This document shows, one piece after another, positions 12,101 through 22,300 of a stretch of DNA of 64,000 nt; within the stretch, counting starts at the first letter, position 1; each line of letters opens with the position of its first letter. The notes below the pieces were generated by a model. That model was given only the letters and a program-made list of their open reading frames with translations. It did no database searches and was not told where the DNA came from. The DNA lies in assembly GCA_034509925.1 (NCBI GenBank), contig CM067538.1:3463001-3527000 (forward strand), in the 5' to 3' direction. This stretch comes from Hirudinaria manillensis. Taxonomy: Eukaryota; Annelida; Clitellata; Hirudinida; Hirudinidae. Both the position numbers and the translations under genes were made by a program.

Positions 12101-14085
12101 TACTTGCCTCCCAATTTGATCAAAGCGGCAGCGGAGATAGAGGAGCTTCCATCGCCGACCCCACGCTTCTCGGCCTGACCCATGAATTGGACCTGTCGTT
12201 CCATTAACACTTTCGCTCTAGAGCCGCGCCGCATTCGATCGATTTCAATCCCTTGCTAGTTTGACCACTATTCTTCATGATCTTATCGATGAGTGGGTCG
12301 TCGAATATCTTTCCTAGGCTCTTCACAGGTTCCTAGGATATTATAGAGATTTGTTGTCCCGCCTCTAGTAACCTCATCAATCGTAAACTAGCATAATACT
12401 TTTTATCAGCAGCAAGTTATCTATTACTTAAGATAATTGCCAATTGCTTGACATTTGAAATTCGTGTCATTTGAAATATTTTGTGAAATAACATCACGTT
12501 AATCGATTTTTCTACTATAAGAAATAATTTCTTGATTTTGATTTTAAGAGAATCCCTTCCTAGAGTTTCATACATTAAAGCAATCGACATTTGGATGATT
12601 GTCTGTCTCACGTTTGTTTTTGCTTCCCTTCTTGAGTATGCCGTCGTCAATGTTATAGCAAGACAGGTTAAGGCATCGTTAGTTAACGAAGCAAATGCTC
12701 AGGTGCGTATACCAAATGTGTAATTATATTTGTACTGAGTTATAAAAATATTTCAGTTAGATTTATTATAAATTAACTATAAATCAGTTTAATTGGCTTA
12801 TAGAATATATATTTTTGGCAATCAGACCCATAAGTTTTCAATGGGGATTCAAGAATGAGGAGCAAATGACCACTTTCTAAATGCATCTTATAGCAAAGTT
12901 GTTGATAGTGTCTTGACATGTGTAGTGAGGAAAATACCATGAACATGCATACTAAATGACAAGTTTCACACATCTGAACAGTCCACAATGTCTCATGTAC
13001 TCTTTAGGAAAAATTTCCCGATTCTGATTGGATTTTGACTCTCGATTCTCGTTGACAGTGCAACTGTTGCATTATTTCATCATAATTTTATATACATATA
13101 AGCTCAAAAAAATCGCGAGTAGCCAAAATTTCCTTTGAACCACCTCTAAATCCACCTGAAAATTTAAGATTTAGAGGTTGTTTCGAAGTTTATCAGTTTC
13201 AAGACTTTACCATACTTCATGTTGTCTTTCATTTCTAAATACATATTATGAAATTAACTGTATTAATATTTGTTGCAATACACTAAATGGAATTCGCATC
13301 TGGGTGGGTGGGGGGCGAGTTTGCCTAAAATTCACGGCCGTTCCAATATCTTGAAGAGCTTTGGAAAAATTCTTTATCGTCTAATTGATCCTATCTGTAT
13401 GTCTTTTATATTTTCTTCATATTTTAAGTTTATAAGTTTAAAAATGATAAAGGTTTAGGGTAGCGAGGTTCGGAGTTAAGACAGCCAACTGACCGCTACA
13501 ACCCCAAACATTGAAACGGGATTAAAAATTTTCTTTAGTTAAAAATAAGACGTCTTATGCCAAGTTAATAGTATGTTATTGTTTATTATTGTGAATATTT
13601 TGTTTGAAATTATTCCCAGCATATTAAGCCTTGATTAGACTATAGATTATTCTATATATTACATTTATAAAATATGAAAGAAAATGTGAAAAAGAGATAA
13701 TCATCAACACTCTGGTAACCATTTGAACAGTTTAGTAAAATATGGCTTTCTGTACCGTGTGCATGTCGTAATCAATAAAATGTTATGAAATTGATTGAAT
13801 TGACGTGATTGTCATTATCAGCTGAGCTTGCATTCCTCATATTCTCTACATTAGGAAAAACCGTTAATCTGTTGATATTTTCCTTAATTATAGGCTTCAA
13901 ATGAACTTGTGAAGATTAAGAAAAATAAGAAAATATTGAGCAAGAGAAACATGTGTTTTGCTCAAAATGACACCAACAGAAAAAGGGCAAGAAAAGTCGA
14001 CAAATTTTCAAGGAAGGCCTTTCCAATTTGCTTCATAATATTTAATGTCGTTTATTGGATTGCTTACACTACCCGTGCAAATTAA
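3160..14085 (+). CDS. Cys-loop ligand-gated anion channel subunit (glycine/glutamate-gated chloride channel-like), 5' end not found
   Basis: Pentameric chloride channel subunit of the plasma membrane. Exons: 3160-3221, 4632-4699, 6891-7120, 7192-7274, 7347-7478, 11466-11664, 12549-12702, 13894-14085; phases agree throughout and from 4632 on give 353 codons ending in TAA. Visible marks are a loop D region ([12 protein letters not shown]), the family Cys loop (two Cys with 13 residues between, in [15 protein letters not shown]), a second Cys pair in loop C ([13 protein letters not shown]) as in GlyR, GluCl and HisCl but not GABA-A subunits, M1 ([11 protein letters not shown]), the anion-filter sequence HPARV before M2, M3 ([19 protein letters not shown]), a short basic M3-M4 loop and M4 ([16 protein letters not shown]). 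The signal peptide and first N-terminal exon were not located. Leu at M2 6' is unusual. The ligand cannot be named from sequence; symbol left blank. Confidence 0.88.
4029..4468. mobile_element. MITE-like element with about 22-bp terminal inverted repeats
   Basis: The left end reads TCTTTTCCAGATAAGCCCTG and the right end is its near-perfect reverse complement (GGACTTATCTGGAAAAGA). The 440-bp span holds no convincing reading frame and lies in the intron between the 3160-3221 and 4632-4699 channel exons. Superfamily not assigned; target-site duplication is not clear. Confidence 0.55.
4171..4189 (+). repeat. Short run of three TTAGGG units
   Basis: About three TTAGGG units sit inside the MITE at 4029-4468. 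Too short to be a telomere; possibly chance or part of the element. Confidence 0.4.
4882..6516 (-). mobile_element. pogo/Tigger-like DNA transposon, degenerate, with a nested MULE fragment
   Basis: Terminal inverted repeats begin CAGTCAAATCTCG at the left and end CGAGATTTGACTG at the right, each flanked by TA, the pogo/Tc1 target duplication. On the minus strand at about 5100-5384 a 94-residue frame resembles the CENP-B-type helix-turn-helix of Tigger transposases ([13 protein letters not shown], then [18 protein letters not shown]). The rest of the transposase is missing or broken. The element lies in the channel intron before 6891. A MULE-like insertion occupies part of its interior. Confidence 0.75.
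5575..6392 (-). mobile_element. MULE (Mutator-like) fragment nested in the pogo element
   Basis: Both edges carry short iterated motifs of the form GGAAAATTCATCGCCGG (left, 5580-5630) and the inverse GTGAATTTTCCGACTGGGAA (right, about 6364-6383), the type of iterated terminal repeat seen in Mutator-like elements. Minus-strand frames at 5870-6060 encode [20 protein letters not shown] followed by [13 protein letters not shown], which resembles the C-terminal part of MULE transposases with the conserved EGWHR...GAxHP pattern. Exact ends and target duplication were not fixed. Confidence 0.6.
7665..9272 (+). mobile_element. Tc1/mariner transposon, near full length, pseudogenised
   Basis: Inverted ends CAGTGCGTGTCATAAGGTTG (left) and CAACCTTATGACACGCACTG (right) are flanked by TA on both sides. 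Plus-strand frames from about 8130 to 8900 resemble a Tc1-type transposase but carry stops and shifts; the clearest piece is at 8363-8668. The length of about 1.6 kb is usual for the superfamily. It lies in the channel intron between 7478 and 11466. Confidence 0.8.
9275..10228 (-). mobile_element. Second Tc1/mariner copy, inverted and abutting the first
   Basis: Same family as the copy at 7665-9272 but on the other strand. Its right end shows CCTTATGACAGGTACTG next to TA at about 10230. The piece at 9683-9913 (minus) encodes [20 protein letters not shown], a transposase N-terminal region. Its left side starts directly at the terminal repeat of the first copy without a repeat of its own, so it is truncated at the junction. 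Confidence 0.72.
10850..11260 (+). mobile_element. LINE 3' tail copy in the channel intron
   Basis: Shares ordered blocks with 29770-30180: TCAAAAGGTCAC, repeated GCCAAT blocks, ACAGCTxxxTxxGC, GACCGAxAG, GGAAAACGT, CGAAACGTT, then CCTCTTGGAGGATT. No reverse transcriptase is attached, so this is a 3' fragment, typical of LINE 5' truncation. Confidence 0.6.
11780..12240 (-). mobile_element. LINE 3' tail copy, minus strand, in the channel intron
   Basis: Its reverse complement aligns with 1-300: GCATAAGAAGGC, CGAAAGTTxAATxCAGA, GGAGAGCGTCAGG, then ACGTTTGAAGATGGGGACC. More GC-rich than the flanking intron. No coding frame. Confidence 0.55.
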
Positions 14086-14159
14086 ACAGTGAAAACAAGG
14101 CATATCTAGTGTGGACTTTTTAAGTGCTGAACTTGGCCATCATTGTTTTAAATGACGGT

Positions 14160-14200
14160 TTTGTGACAGTTCTCTTATATAATAAATAAATGAAAGCCCG
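14160..14200 (+). promoter_or_regulatory. Candidate polyadenylation signal of the channel gene
   Basis: AATAAATAAATG about 100 bp after the channel stop at 14085. Plausible position only; no other support. Confidence 0.35.
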
Positions 14201-14804
14201 CCTTCCCTTAAGTTGATGCTGAAATTTTTCAAATTAAAATGCAGAAACCGTCGGTTCGGTGGTTCCTAATCCCATTATAGTGTGGTCAACGGCACACGTA
14301 AAGTTATTTGTCGTATTTATGCCATACCATATTTTTTTTCTTCCTGTCACATTAATGTTTCTGTCATTTAAAACTGATCCTCAAAGTAAAATATGCATAT
14401 CCGGGCTGAGAATGTAATGGCCTGTTGAGGCTCGATTCGAAGTGCTGAACGCCGGCCCGCTCCGGCCCGCTCATCCGTCCAAACCCTACCCGTGCAGGTC
14501 TCTAGTAAAAATCTTTCAAAAACTTTGCATTTTTCGATGATAAATCCATTAGCCAACTATTACAACCTTTTTCAAAGGAACAACATCATAATATCCAATT
14601 AATAAAATTTTATAAATAGTATTTCTATTCAATAATAGTATTCAATAATTAGTATATCACATTTTTCAACATTGGTAGACTCATTGGATTACCAGCTGAA
14701 GAGAAGGGAAAACTTCTAGCCCATAAAGCAGCAAATTTTTTGAGTAGAAAGATTGTCGAGCAATTAAATAAAAATGTTTTAGTTTTTCCAGTAGATTTAT
14801 TTTA

Positions 14805-15030
14805 GTAGACTTTTACAAGAATCAGAAGGCTATGGAATAAAATCTACCAAGGAGAGGGATAAAAAAACTCAGGTGCAATGGAAACTCTTCTATGTAGCTT
14901 TCAAAGAAAATCTCACATTTAGCTTGAAATTAAATATTTGTGGAAATGCAGTCAGCAACTATTGCAATAAAATAAAAATAAATAAATATGACAGACATTT
15001 GAACCCCTCAAATAAGATCACAGTAAAGTA
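14805..15030 (+). repeat. Dispersed direct repeat, copy 2
   Basis: Near-identical partner of 2335-2560, in the same orientation, about 12.5 kb away on the other side of the channel gene. Confidence 0.75.
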
Positions 15031-15109
15031 TGTGTAGAGCAGGCTAAGAACTTTGTTGACTTCAAATAATTTTTTTTATCGAGATTATTTACTCTAGATA
15101 GATCACATT

Positions 15110-15620
15110 CCAGTATTATTGGAATAATTTAGAAATTAGAGCCTATTTTGGCAGGCAGCAGGGTTGAGGCTCTCTTACGGTCTGGAGAGAAATTTCATCG
15201 AAAGGGATAGTTTCTTTGACAATGTTACAGGGGAGGCAAAAATCCCATAATTATGTTGAAACGTTGGATAGGTTTCTGCCACCTTTCTTCTAATGCAAAT
15301 TATGGTAATAATTTTGTGTTTCAACAAGATAATGCCTCAATTCATGTGTACAAATTGATATCTAAGTCAAATCCAAGAAAAGGAAATCAAAGTTATGAGT
15401 TGACCAGCTTTATCACCGAACCTCAACCCATTTGAAAACGTTTAAGGGAAGATTGCTAATGAAGTATATGAACCTGGAAAAGACATATTTCACCAATAAA
15501 AGAGCTGGAAGAGGTCTTGATGAGAACATGGGATGACCCGGAAAATATTATCTAGAAAAATTTATTAAATCAATGAAAAACAGACGTATTGAAATTTTAA
15601 AAATAAAGGAGAATTCATCA
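15110..15620 (+). mobile_element. Tc1/mariner relic
   Basis: Plus-strand frame at 15253-15435 contains FVFQQDNASIHV, the Tc1 transposase motif around the second catalytic Asp, followed by a broken frame. Ends not found. A different lineage from the copy at 7665-9272. Confidence 0.65.
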
Positions 15621-16227
15621 ATTGCTAAAAATGTTGAATCAAATTTAAAAGTTAAATCTGACTGCAAACACTATTTACCTTTACCATTAATAAAATTGTG
15701 AAATTACTGCTTCGTTGTATTGTTCTTTTTAACAAATTCGAAATAATGAGCCTATGGTATTTGACTTATTTTAACTCCCGATTTTAGCCACTGTTAAAAC
15801 CAGCTCAATTTTTTTTTTATTTCAACACCAAGTGAGTTGAGATGAGAGATTTTCTAGCGATTGAATCAAACTTCTAATTTGTGAGTTAATATAAAATTAT
15901 GATTGTATATTTTCCTTAAAGAAGTGAAAGAATGGGGTGGTGTGACAGGTACAACCTTCAGCATGCTGTTGTTGGTTTAAACCTTGCGCTTAATCAAGAT
16001 TCAATTATGCAGCACAAGTTAATTTGAAATAACTTTTGTAATACTATTTGGTACTGTCAATTAGTGAATTTAATTAGCTAAATCTGATCAATATTCATGT
16101 TAATGAGATGGTAGGCTGATATCCGATTGCTTTCCTAATTAGATTTTCGTGAAGGAAGAATCCACAAGATGATTCACGGAAATATATTTTGTACATCTTT
16201 ATTAGATAAGATACCAGGTATGTCCGC

Positions 16228-16302
16228 GGGCGCCCTTGGCTCGCCGATAGAATGTTTGCTGTCGTTCTTCAAGCCAGGGTTCGGCTCCCGGTTGGTGTAA
16301 GC
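16228..16302 (+). repeat. tRNA-like sequence, probably a tRNA-derived SINE or pseudogene
   Basis: A B-box-like GGTTCGGCTCC lies at 16279-16288 in a near-complete T-arm (CAGGG / TTCGGCT / CCCGG, one mismatch). An A-box-like TGGCTCGCCGATAG lies about 35 bp upstream. The acceptor stem pairs poorly and no clear anticodon arm is visible. A T-rich run follows at 16321-16330. Confidence 0.35.
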
Positions 16303-16329
16303 GTGTTTCAAACAAATAAACTTTTTTTT

Positions 16330-18476
16330 TTATTTTAGGAGTTGGATTTGGGTCCTTAGGGGAAGGGTTAGGGGTATCCTGATATAGGGTTGGATACCCT
16401 AGTTTAGGATATGTTCTTGGGCTAGGTTTTATTATGATTTTATTTTATAAAGTTACGGGTACGTGTTAAGGGCGGAGTTAAGTTCTGTTCGCATTAGAAT
16501 GAAATTAAATAACGATAGCTTTGAACGATTTTAGTAGACAACAAGATAACAATTTTATTACAAATTAAAAATTGGCAATAAAAAGGCTTATTTTAAGAGA
16601 TCCTCTTTATGAACTAAAAGCAGCTCCTCCCATTATTTTGTGGCTCCTCCCTTTACAAACGAATAATTAGGAGCTGAGGGGAATTCATCTAATGTCAGCA
16701 GTAGGTACTGTAGGTGAATTATATATCCGCACTAAATGAAAAGGAATTAAATTTATCTACGTGTAGTTTCAAAATATTATTTTGTACACACGTGGTATAT
16801 TCAAATTTAAAAAAAAACAAAATATCTGTTATTAAATACCTTAATATAAGGTATGCAGAAATTATTCCCGCAACCATTTTTAGGGTATCGGAAGCCCAGG
16901 GCAAATCGATCAGCGCCCGTAAATTGGTTACGGTTTGCGATGTTTGCTCGTTTTAGGTGAGTTTTCAGCGATTTTTTTGTTTCAATAATATTTCATTAGG
17001 AATGTATTTATCGGCGAGATGTTTGTTGTATTATGGGTAATTGTTCTATTATTTCTTATTTTGGATTAATATAAGATATATGCACATATAGAATTTAGAA
17101 TCGAATTAACTGTGTGCTAAGAGTCTGGGACGATTCCGTTGATGTGCTTTTTAACTGGCTTACATGTGTATAAATTATATTTTGCTTTACAGCTCTTTGC
17201 CAATATTCTTAGAGATATTTTTAATTATATTTTTATTCTGATGCTTTGGTGTTAGTATGAAGTTTTATTAGATTTTGGGTAGTATTTAATTAAGCTAATA
17301 ACTATTTTGTTTTTGCATCTATCATCATAATTCTGGATAGGTTGGTAAATATATTTATGGATGATATTCAGTTGGACATCCTTATTGTAGTCTTTGATTA
17401 ATCTCTCCCAGATCTCAGACCAAAGTATTTCATCTAGACAGAGAATGCAATTTATAAGTAGTTTGTTGCAATGTACTGTAAGCTTTTAATTTGGAAGTTT
17501 TATAAAATGGTGTTAAATTAGTTAATTGCATTTTGCACTCTCTAAATTCAAATTAACATTGTATTGGTTGGCTCATGTTGATTTCACTATTGATCAAACT
17601 TTGTTTCAAGTACCAGCATCAATAAATGAATTTTTGTTAACTAAATAGTAATTTTAAATTAGATACACTTTAAATGAACATTGTAGTATGAATTAATTCA
17701 AATTTACATGAAATTGGTATGCTGCTTTATTTCATAACGACATTACATAAAAAAAAACCAGAAAAGAGAACATATAGTTTAGCTTACAATTCCTTAATAA
17801 AAATTTATGCAAGTGATATCATTGGCAAATTGATTTAAATTTGCATTCGACTGTCTAACTGGAAAAGAACAAAATCTATGACAAGAATGTCAGAAGTGTT
17901 AGAAGAGGCCTACTTTGCCTATTACCTGCTTCTCATTGCTTTACTTTTTGAAGAATTGATGATCTCTGGTTTTCTCCTGTGTTGCTCCTGTTTGTTCTTA
18001 AATTTTTTTTATGATGGGTCTTGAATAAAGTGTGAAAACTAGGAAGAGAATATTGCTTTCAGCATAGTTAGCCACTTGCTGTTTAAGTCAGCAGTGGAGC
18101 AGTTTTCTTAATAAGTAATTTTTGCCAAATATAAGGAAATGACAAACTGATAGAAACATTTGCAAAGAGTTTCACAAGTTTAAGAACATGGAGTCTCTTT
18201 AGTTTGATAACTTCTCTATTCAATAAATGTGACTGGTGTTGAAGTTAATTAGAAGATGGAGTACCAAAAGATATTGCCATATTGTCTCACTCTTACGTTT
18301 TATGGATCATTTCATATTTTCTTTGGATTTTAAAATTGTCAGGATTTTGGAATAAGTCAGGGGAAGTTTGAATTTTTTTGTGGTTGACTTGCTTCTCTCA
18401 CAATGTCTAGCCATTCGATTACTGACATCAAATTTTTCTTGTTTCTGCTATGTTCCAAAAGCGCATTCAAGTAGGG
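16330..18476. other. Intergenic stretch, nothing recognised
   Basis: AT-rich sequence between the channel and the nuclear receptor. Small frames at 16714-16956 resemble nothing known. An upstream untranslated exon of the receptor could lie here. Confidence 0.4.
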
Positions 18477-19173
18477 CAGGGGTCTCCAAACTGTGGTCCA
18501 CGAGGCCTTCTCATCTGACCCATGGGGATTTTTATGAATACGGAAAAATTGAAGTGATGAAGAATGGATATGGAAATTGGTCTTTACTGCAGATAACTGG
18601 TCATTTACATTTTATGAACCTAAAAGTATAAGGAGAGAAAAATCTTCTTCCTGATCTACATACCCTGATAAAGGTCTTCAGATCCAAACTTGGTTTTGTA
18701 CAAATGCAGGCCAGGAACTTGACACACTTTCAGCAATGCAAATTCTTCATGGCTGAAACAACAGTTCCCCTCACTTTCATCCAAGATCATCAAAGACCTT
18801 CAGCAGCAATTTCAGGTGACATTCTCTGACTTGGATTCAAAGGCAAAAGAACTTAGAATGTTCCCAGACCTACTTGAAGCAAATCTGTTAAATGAAAATC
18901 TCAAGTCACTGTTGATGTTAGGGACATCAAATCTAAAGCCAGAAATGTCTGCTATTTTGGCATGCAGGAAATAATTACATGATTCTCACTAATAATTACT
19001 TGATACTGAATAAAATAATAAAAATAATTATAATATTATCTACAGTTAATAAATAAACAATTAAAAACATCCGTGTTTTGATTCTTTTTAATTTGGACCC
19101 CTAGTGTGTATTTGCCCTAACAGCTGTTTGATAATCAATCTGGCCCTTGGATTAAAAAGTTTGGAGACCCCTG
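18477..19173. mobile_element. hAT-type DNA transposon remnant with 8-bp target duplication
   Basis: Ends are CAGGGGTCTCCAAACT and AGTTTGGAGACCCCTG, perfect inverted repeats of the hAT type. Flanks AAGTAGGG (left) and ATGTAGGG (right) are an 8-bp duplication with one mismatch. The interior (about 18640-18970) reads like the tail of a hAT transposase in broken frames, with a PEMSAILACRK-like stretch near its end. Nonautonomous or decayed. Confidence 0.75.
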
Positions 19174-19266
19174 ATGTAGGGGACCGATGATCTACTATAT
19201 TACTTGTGTTTTTAATTCACTTGTTTATGTTGATTTCTGGGCAGATCAGGTGACTCTTATCTAGTT

Positions 19267-19294
19267 ATAAATAAATAAATAAATAAATAAATGA
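19267..19294 (+). repeat. (AAAT)n microsatellite
   Basis: Seven or so tandem AAAT units just upstream of the receptor's first recognised coding exon. Confidence 0.8.
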
Positions 19295-19378
19295 AGATCT
19301 TGTTAAATAATTGTCCATATGATATTTATTTAGGGATTTTAAAAAGATATTTTCCCCAGAGGCAATGCGTTGAATCTT

Positions 19379-22300
19379 ATGGCGACCATCAGTGACAATT
19401 TCCAGGGCAATGTTTCCCAAGCTAGGGGCCCACCTTGCAAAGTATGTGGTGATGAAGCATCTGGGTTCCATTATGGAGTTGATTCCTGTGAAGGTTGCAA
19501 GGTTAATTAGCAGTTCAAATATTTTTAGCAGATTTTGTGATAAAAATGAATTTTGTTATGAGACATGTTTGAAAAAAGATTTTGTAGCAAACATTCCAAG
19601 TTTTCTTTTCTACTTTTCCACATGCTCCATGGGAAGAACCCATTGCTATATTTGTATATATATATTTGTACATATTTTGTAAACTAATGCCACATAGCAG
19701 AAGCTGTGCGAATATGATATTGAAAGGGTTTTAAAGAAAATTTATCCTCATTTTCTTGTTATACTGTTGCCCCTTGCTTTTCTTAAGCAAATGCCTTTCT
19801 TTAAATGATCATTCTTGTTTGGTTATATGGTCTCTTGGATCCATATTTGGATTCTTGTCATATGATAAAATATTTTTGGCTTTTTAATTGTAACAACAGA
19901 TGAGTGCCTTAATAGCTCGTTTTAGTTGAAGATGTTGGTATAAAAATAAACTTTTGACAAGTTTACGTGGGATTATTTTATTGGGTTATATATTTAGTTA
20001 AAGTATTTATTTTTGTGTGTCTGTTTTTTCTAATGGTTTTTGTAAACTTTTGTATTCGTTTGAACATATTGTGATTCACATCTGTGATTGTCTTATGCAA
20101 ACACTAATCATTTGACACATGTAAAATTTGAGAGGCAACAGTTCTGAATTTGTCTGAAGGACGCAAACAACTGGAATGGATATCAGACGAAAATGTGAAA
20201 AAGTTTTCCAATGAATCTGGATGTGAACTGTTGGCATATTAATCATGAAGATGGCAGTCAGAAAATTATTGATTTGACAAATGTTTAAAATAGAATTATG
20301 AAAGGATGACCTAGAAGATGATAAGAGGGGAATGTTAAAGAGAGTGCGAATGGAACATTTCTGTGAGACACAAAGAGATCTTAATCTTGAGATACATTTA
20401 GAAAATATTATAATACGATAAATAAGGATAAATAAGTGTATAATATAACAAAAGTGCAATCTTTTTATCAATAAATTATTTGATCCTGGATAATTTTTTT
20501 TTGTTTTTTGGCAAATTTTGATGAGTTTTGATATTTTCAGACCAATTAAGATTTTTGTCCAACCATACCCAAAAACCATCATTTTGGGGCAGTAACAGTA
20601 TAGTACCATTTTAGTAAAGTAGCTAATAAAATTTATGTATGGGTTTAGTTTTATGATGGAATAACATATAATTGGTCTTCTACAGGTTTAGGGACAATTT
20701 GTTTGTACTAAACTGATGAAACAGGATGTTCAAATGAATGTTGATATTAGTGGCCAATGATTGTGGGTCTTTGTCAAAGAACAAGTTTGTGTCATCAGCA
20801 AATAAAATGAAATCCACAAAAATTTGAGCTTGGGATTTATATGTTATTTACATAAATAATAAAAAGAAGTGGGTTCAGAATGGAGCCCTGGGCACTCTGC
20901 ATATGATGTTCTGGATCATTTACAATGAATTCATAAAGGAAACCTGTTGAGTTCTGGTGATAAGTACTTTTGGATCATTTCAAAATATTAATTTGATCAG
21001 GAACTAAGGCTTAAATATGGTTTCACTGCTACAGTTTTTGATGATTGTGGTAATTCTCAGATATGATATGATCATTTGATATTCCATGGATTCATGGATT
21101 CCACTGTGGATTCTTGTTTTCCCCATATTTGATTTAATTTTTTATTATGTTGAAAAATTGTTCACAATATGCAACAGGGATTTTTTCGAAGATGTATCAT
21201 GCAAGGAATCAACCATCAATGTGTAGCAAATGAAAGATGTGAGATAACTCCTTTTAGCCGGAATAGTTGTCAATGGTGTAGATTCAAAAAATGTTTCGCT
21301 GTTGGCATGTCTAGAGAAGGTATTATGCTTTTCTTTAAATATTTGTATTTTAATTAAAATGTTATCATATGTTACATGATTTTGTGTGGTGAGTAGTTTT
21401 GCTTTTTTTTTATTTCAAGCATTTTGCTTGATCCCATAAGCATTACAATGTTTTATTATAAAATTATTTATTAAGAAAATTTAAATAATTCTAGTCTAAT
21501 AATGAGCTAGTCTAGCTTTCCACATAAGGAGCAAACATTCAAGCTGGCAAGGTGTCATTTGCAATGTCTATAAAAGTGGATTAAGGCAATTCATGATTAA
21601 CTACTGAGATTAGTGTGGATGGGACAATAGGGCAAATGTCTATATGATGTTCCTTATATTTTGGAAACAAAGAAACAGCTATATAAGCTGCTTAATCTAT
21701 CTCTGGTAGTTTGCAGGGTTGCTACTATAAAGTCTGCTAATGTTTATTAAGACTCGGTAGGCTTGATACAAAAATAAATAAGATAGACTTGGAAATGGAT
21801 TCATCAACAGACAAGGCTAACCAAACTAGCAGTTTAGTCTCTTTCTCAGAATCTTTTTGGAAGAGGAAAGAGAGGATAGGAGAAAAAAAGAAGAAAATCT
21901 ATATACTTCATCTCTACAAATAGAATTACCTCAACAAGGGCATTCTATACATATGTCAGACTGATTCTGGAATATTGCTTGCAAGTTTGGAATACACATA
22001 ATAAATATCTAATAGACAATGTTGAAGCAGTGCAAAGACATTAAAGCTACCCCATCACTTGGAAAATACAAACATTCAAGTAGACTCAAATTTCCCAGAC
22101 TCTCATTGAAAATTGGCATAAAACTTATGCATTCTGAGATATGTATATCAAATATTCAAATCCCTGAACATGTGGTTACCCTTTCAGGTTGAGATTGGAT
22201 GTATGCAGAATTGACACACTAAGTTCCTTTTCATTAATTGAACTGGACTAACCTTTCCAAGGAGGTGGTGTTGTAGGACATTTTAAAAGTTTAATTTTAA

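Noticed and set aside
20076..20609. 177-codon minus-strand open frame in a receptor intron
   Set aside because: Low-complexity, no domain, overlaps the side of a LINE RT fragment; explained as relic or chance.
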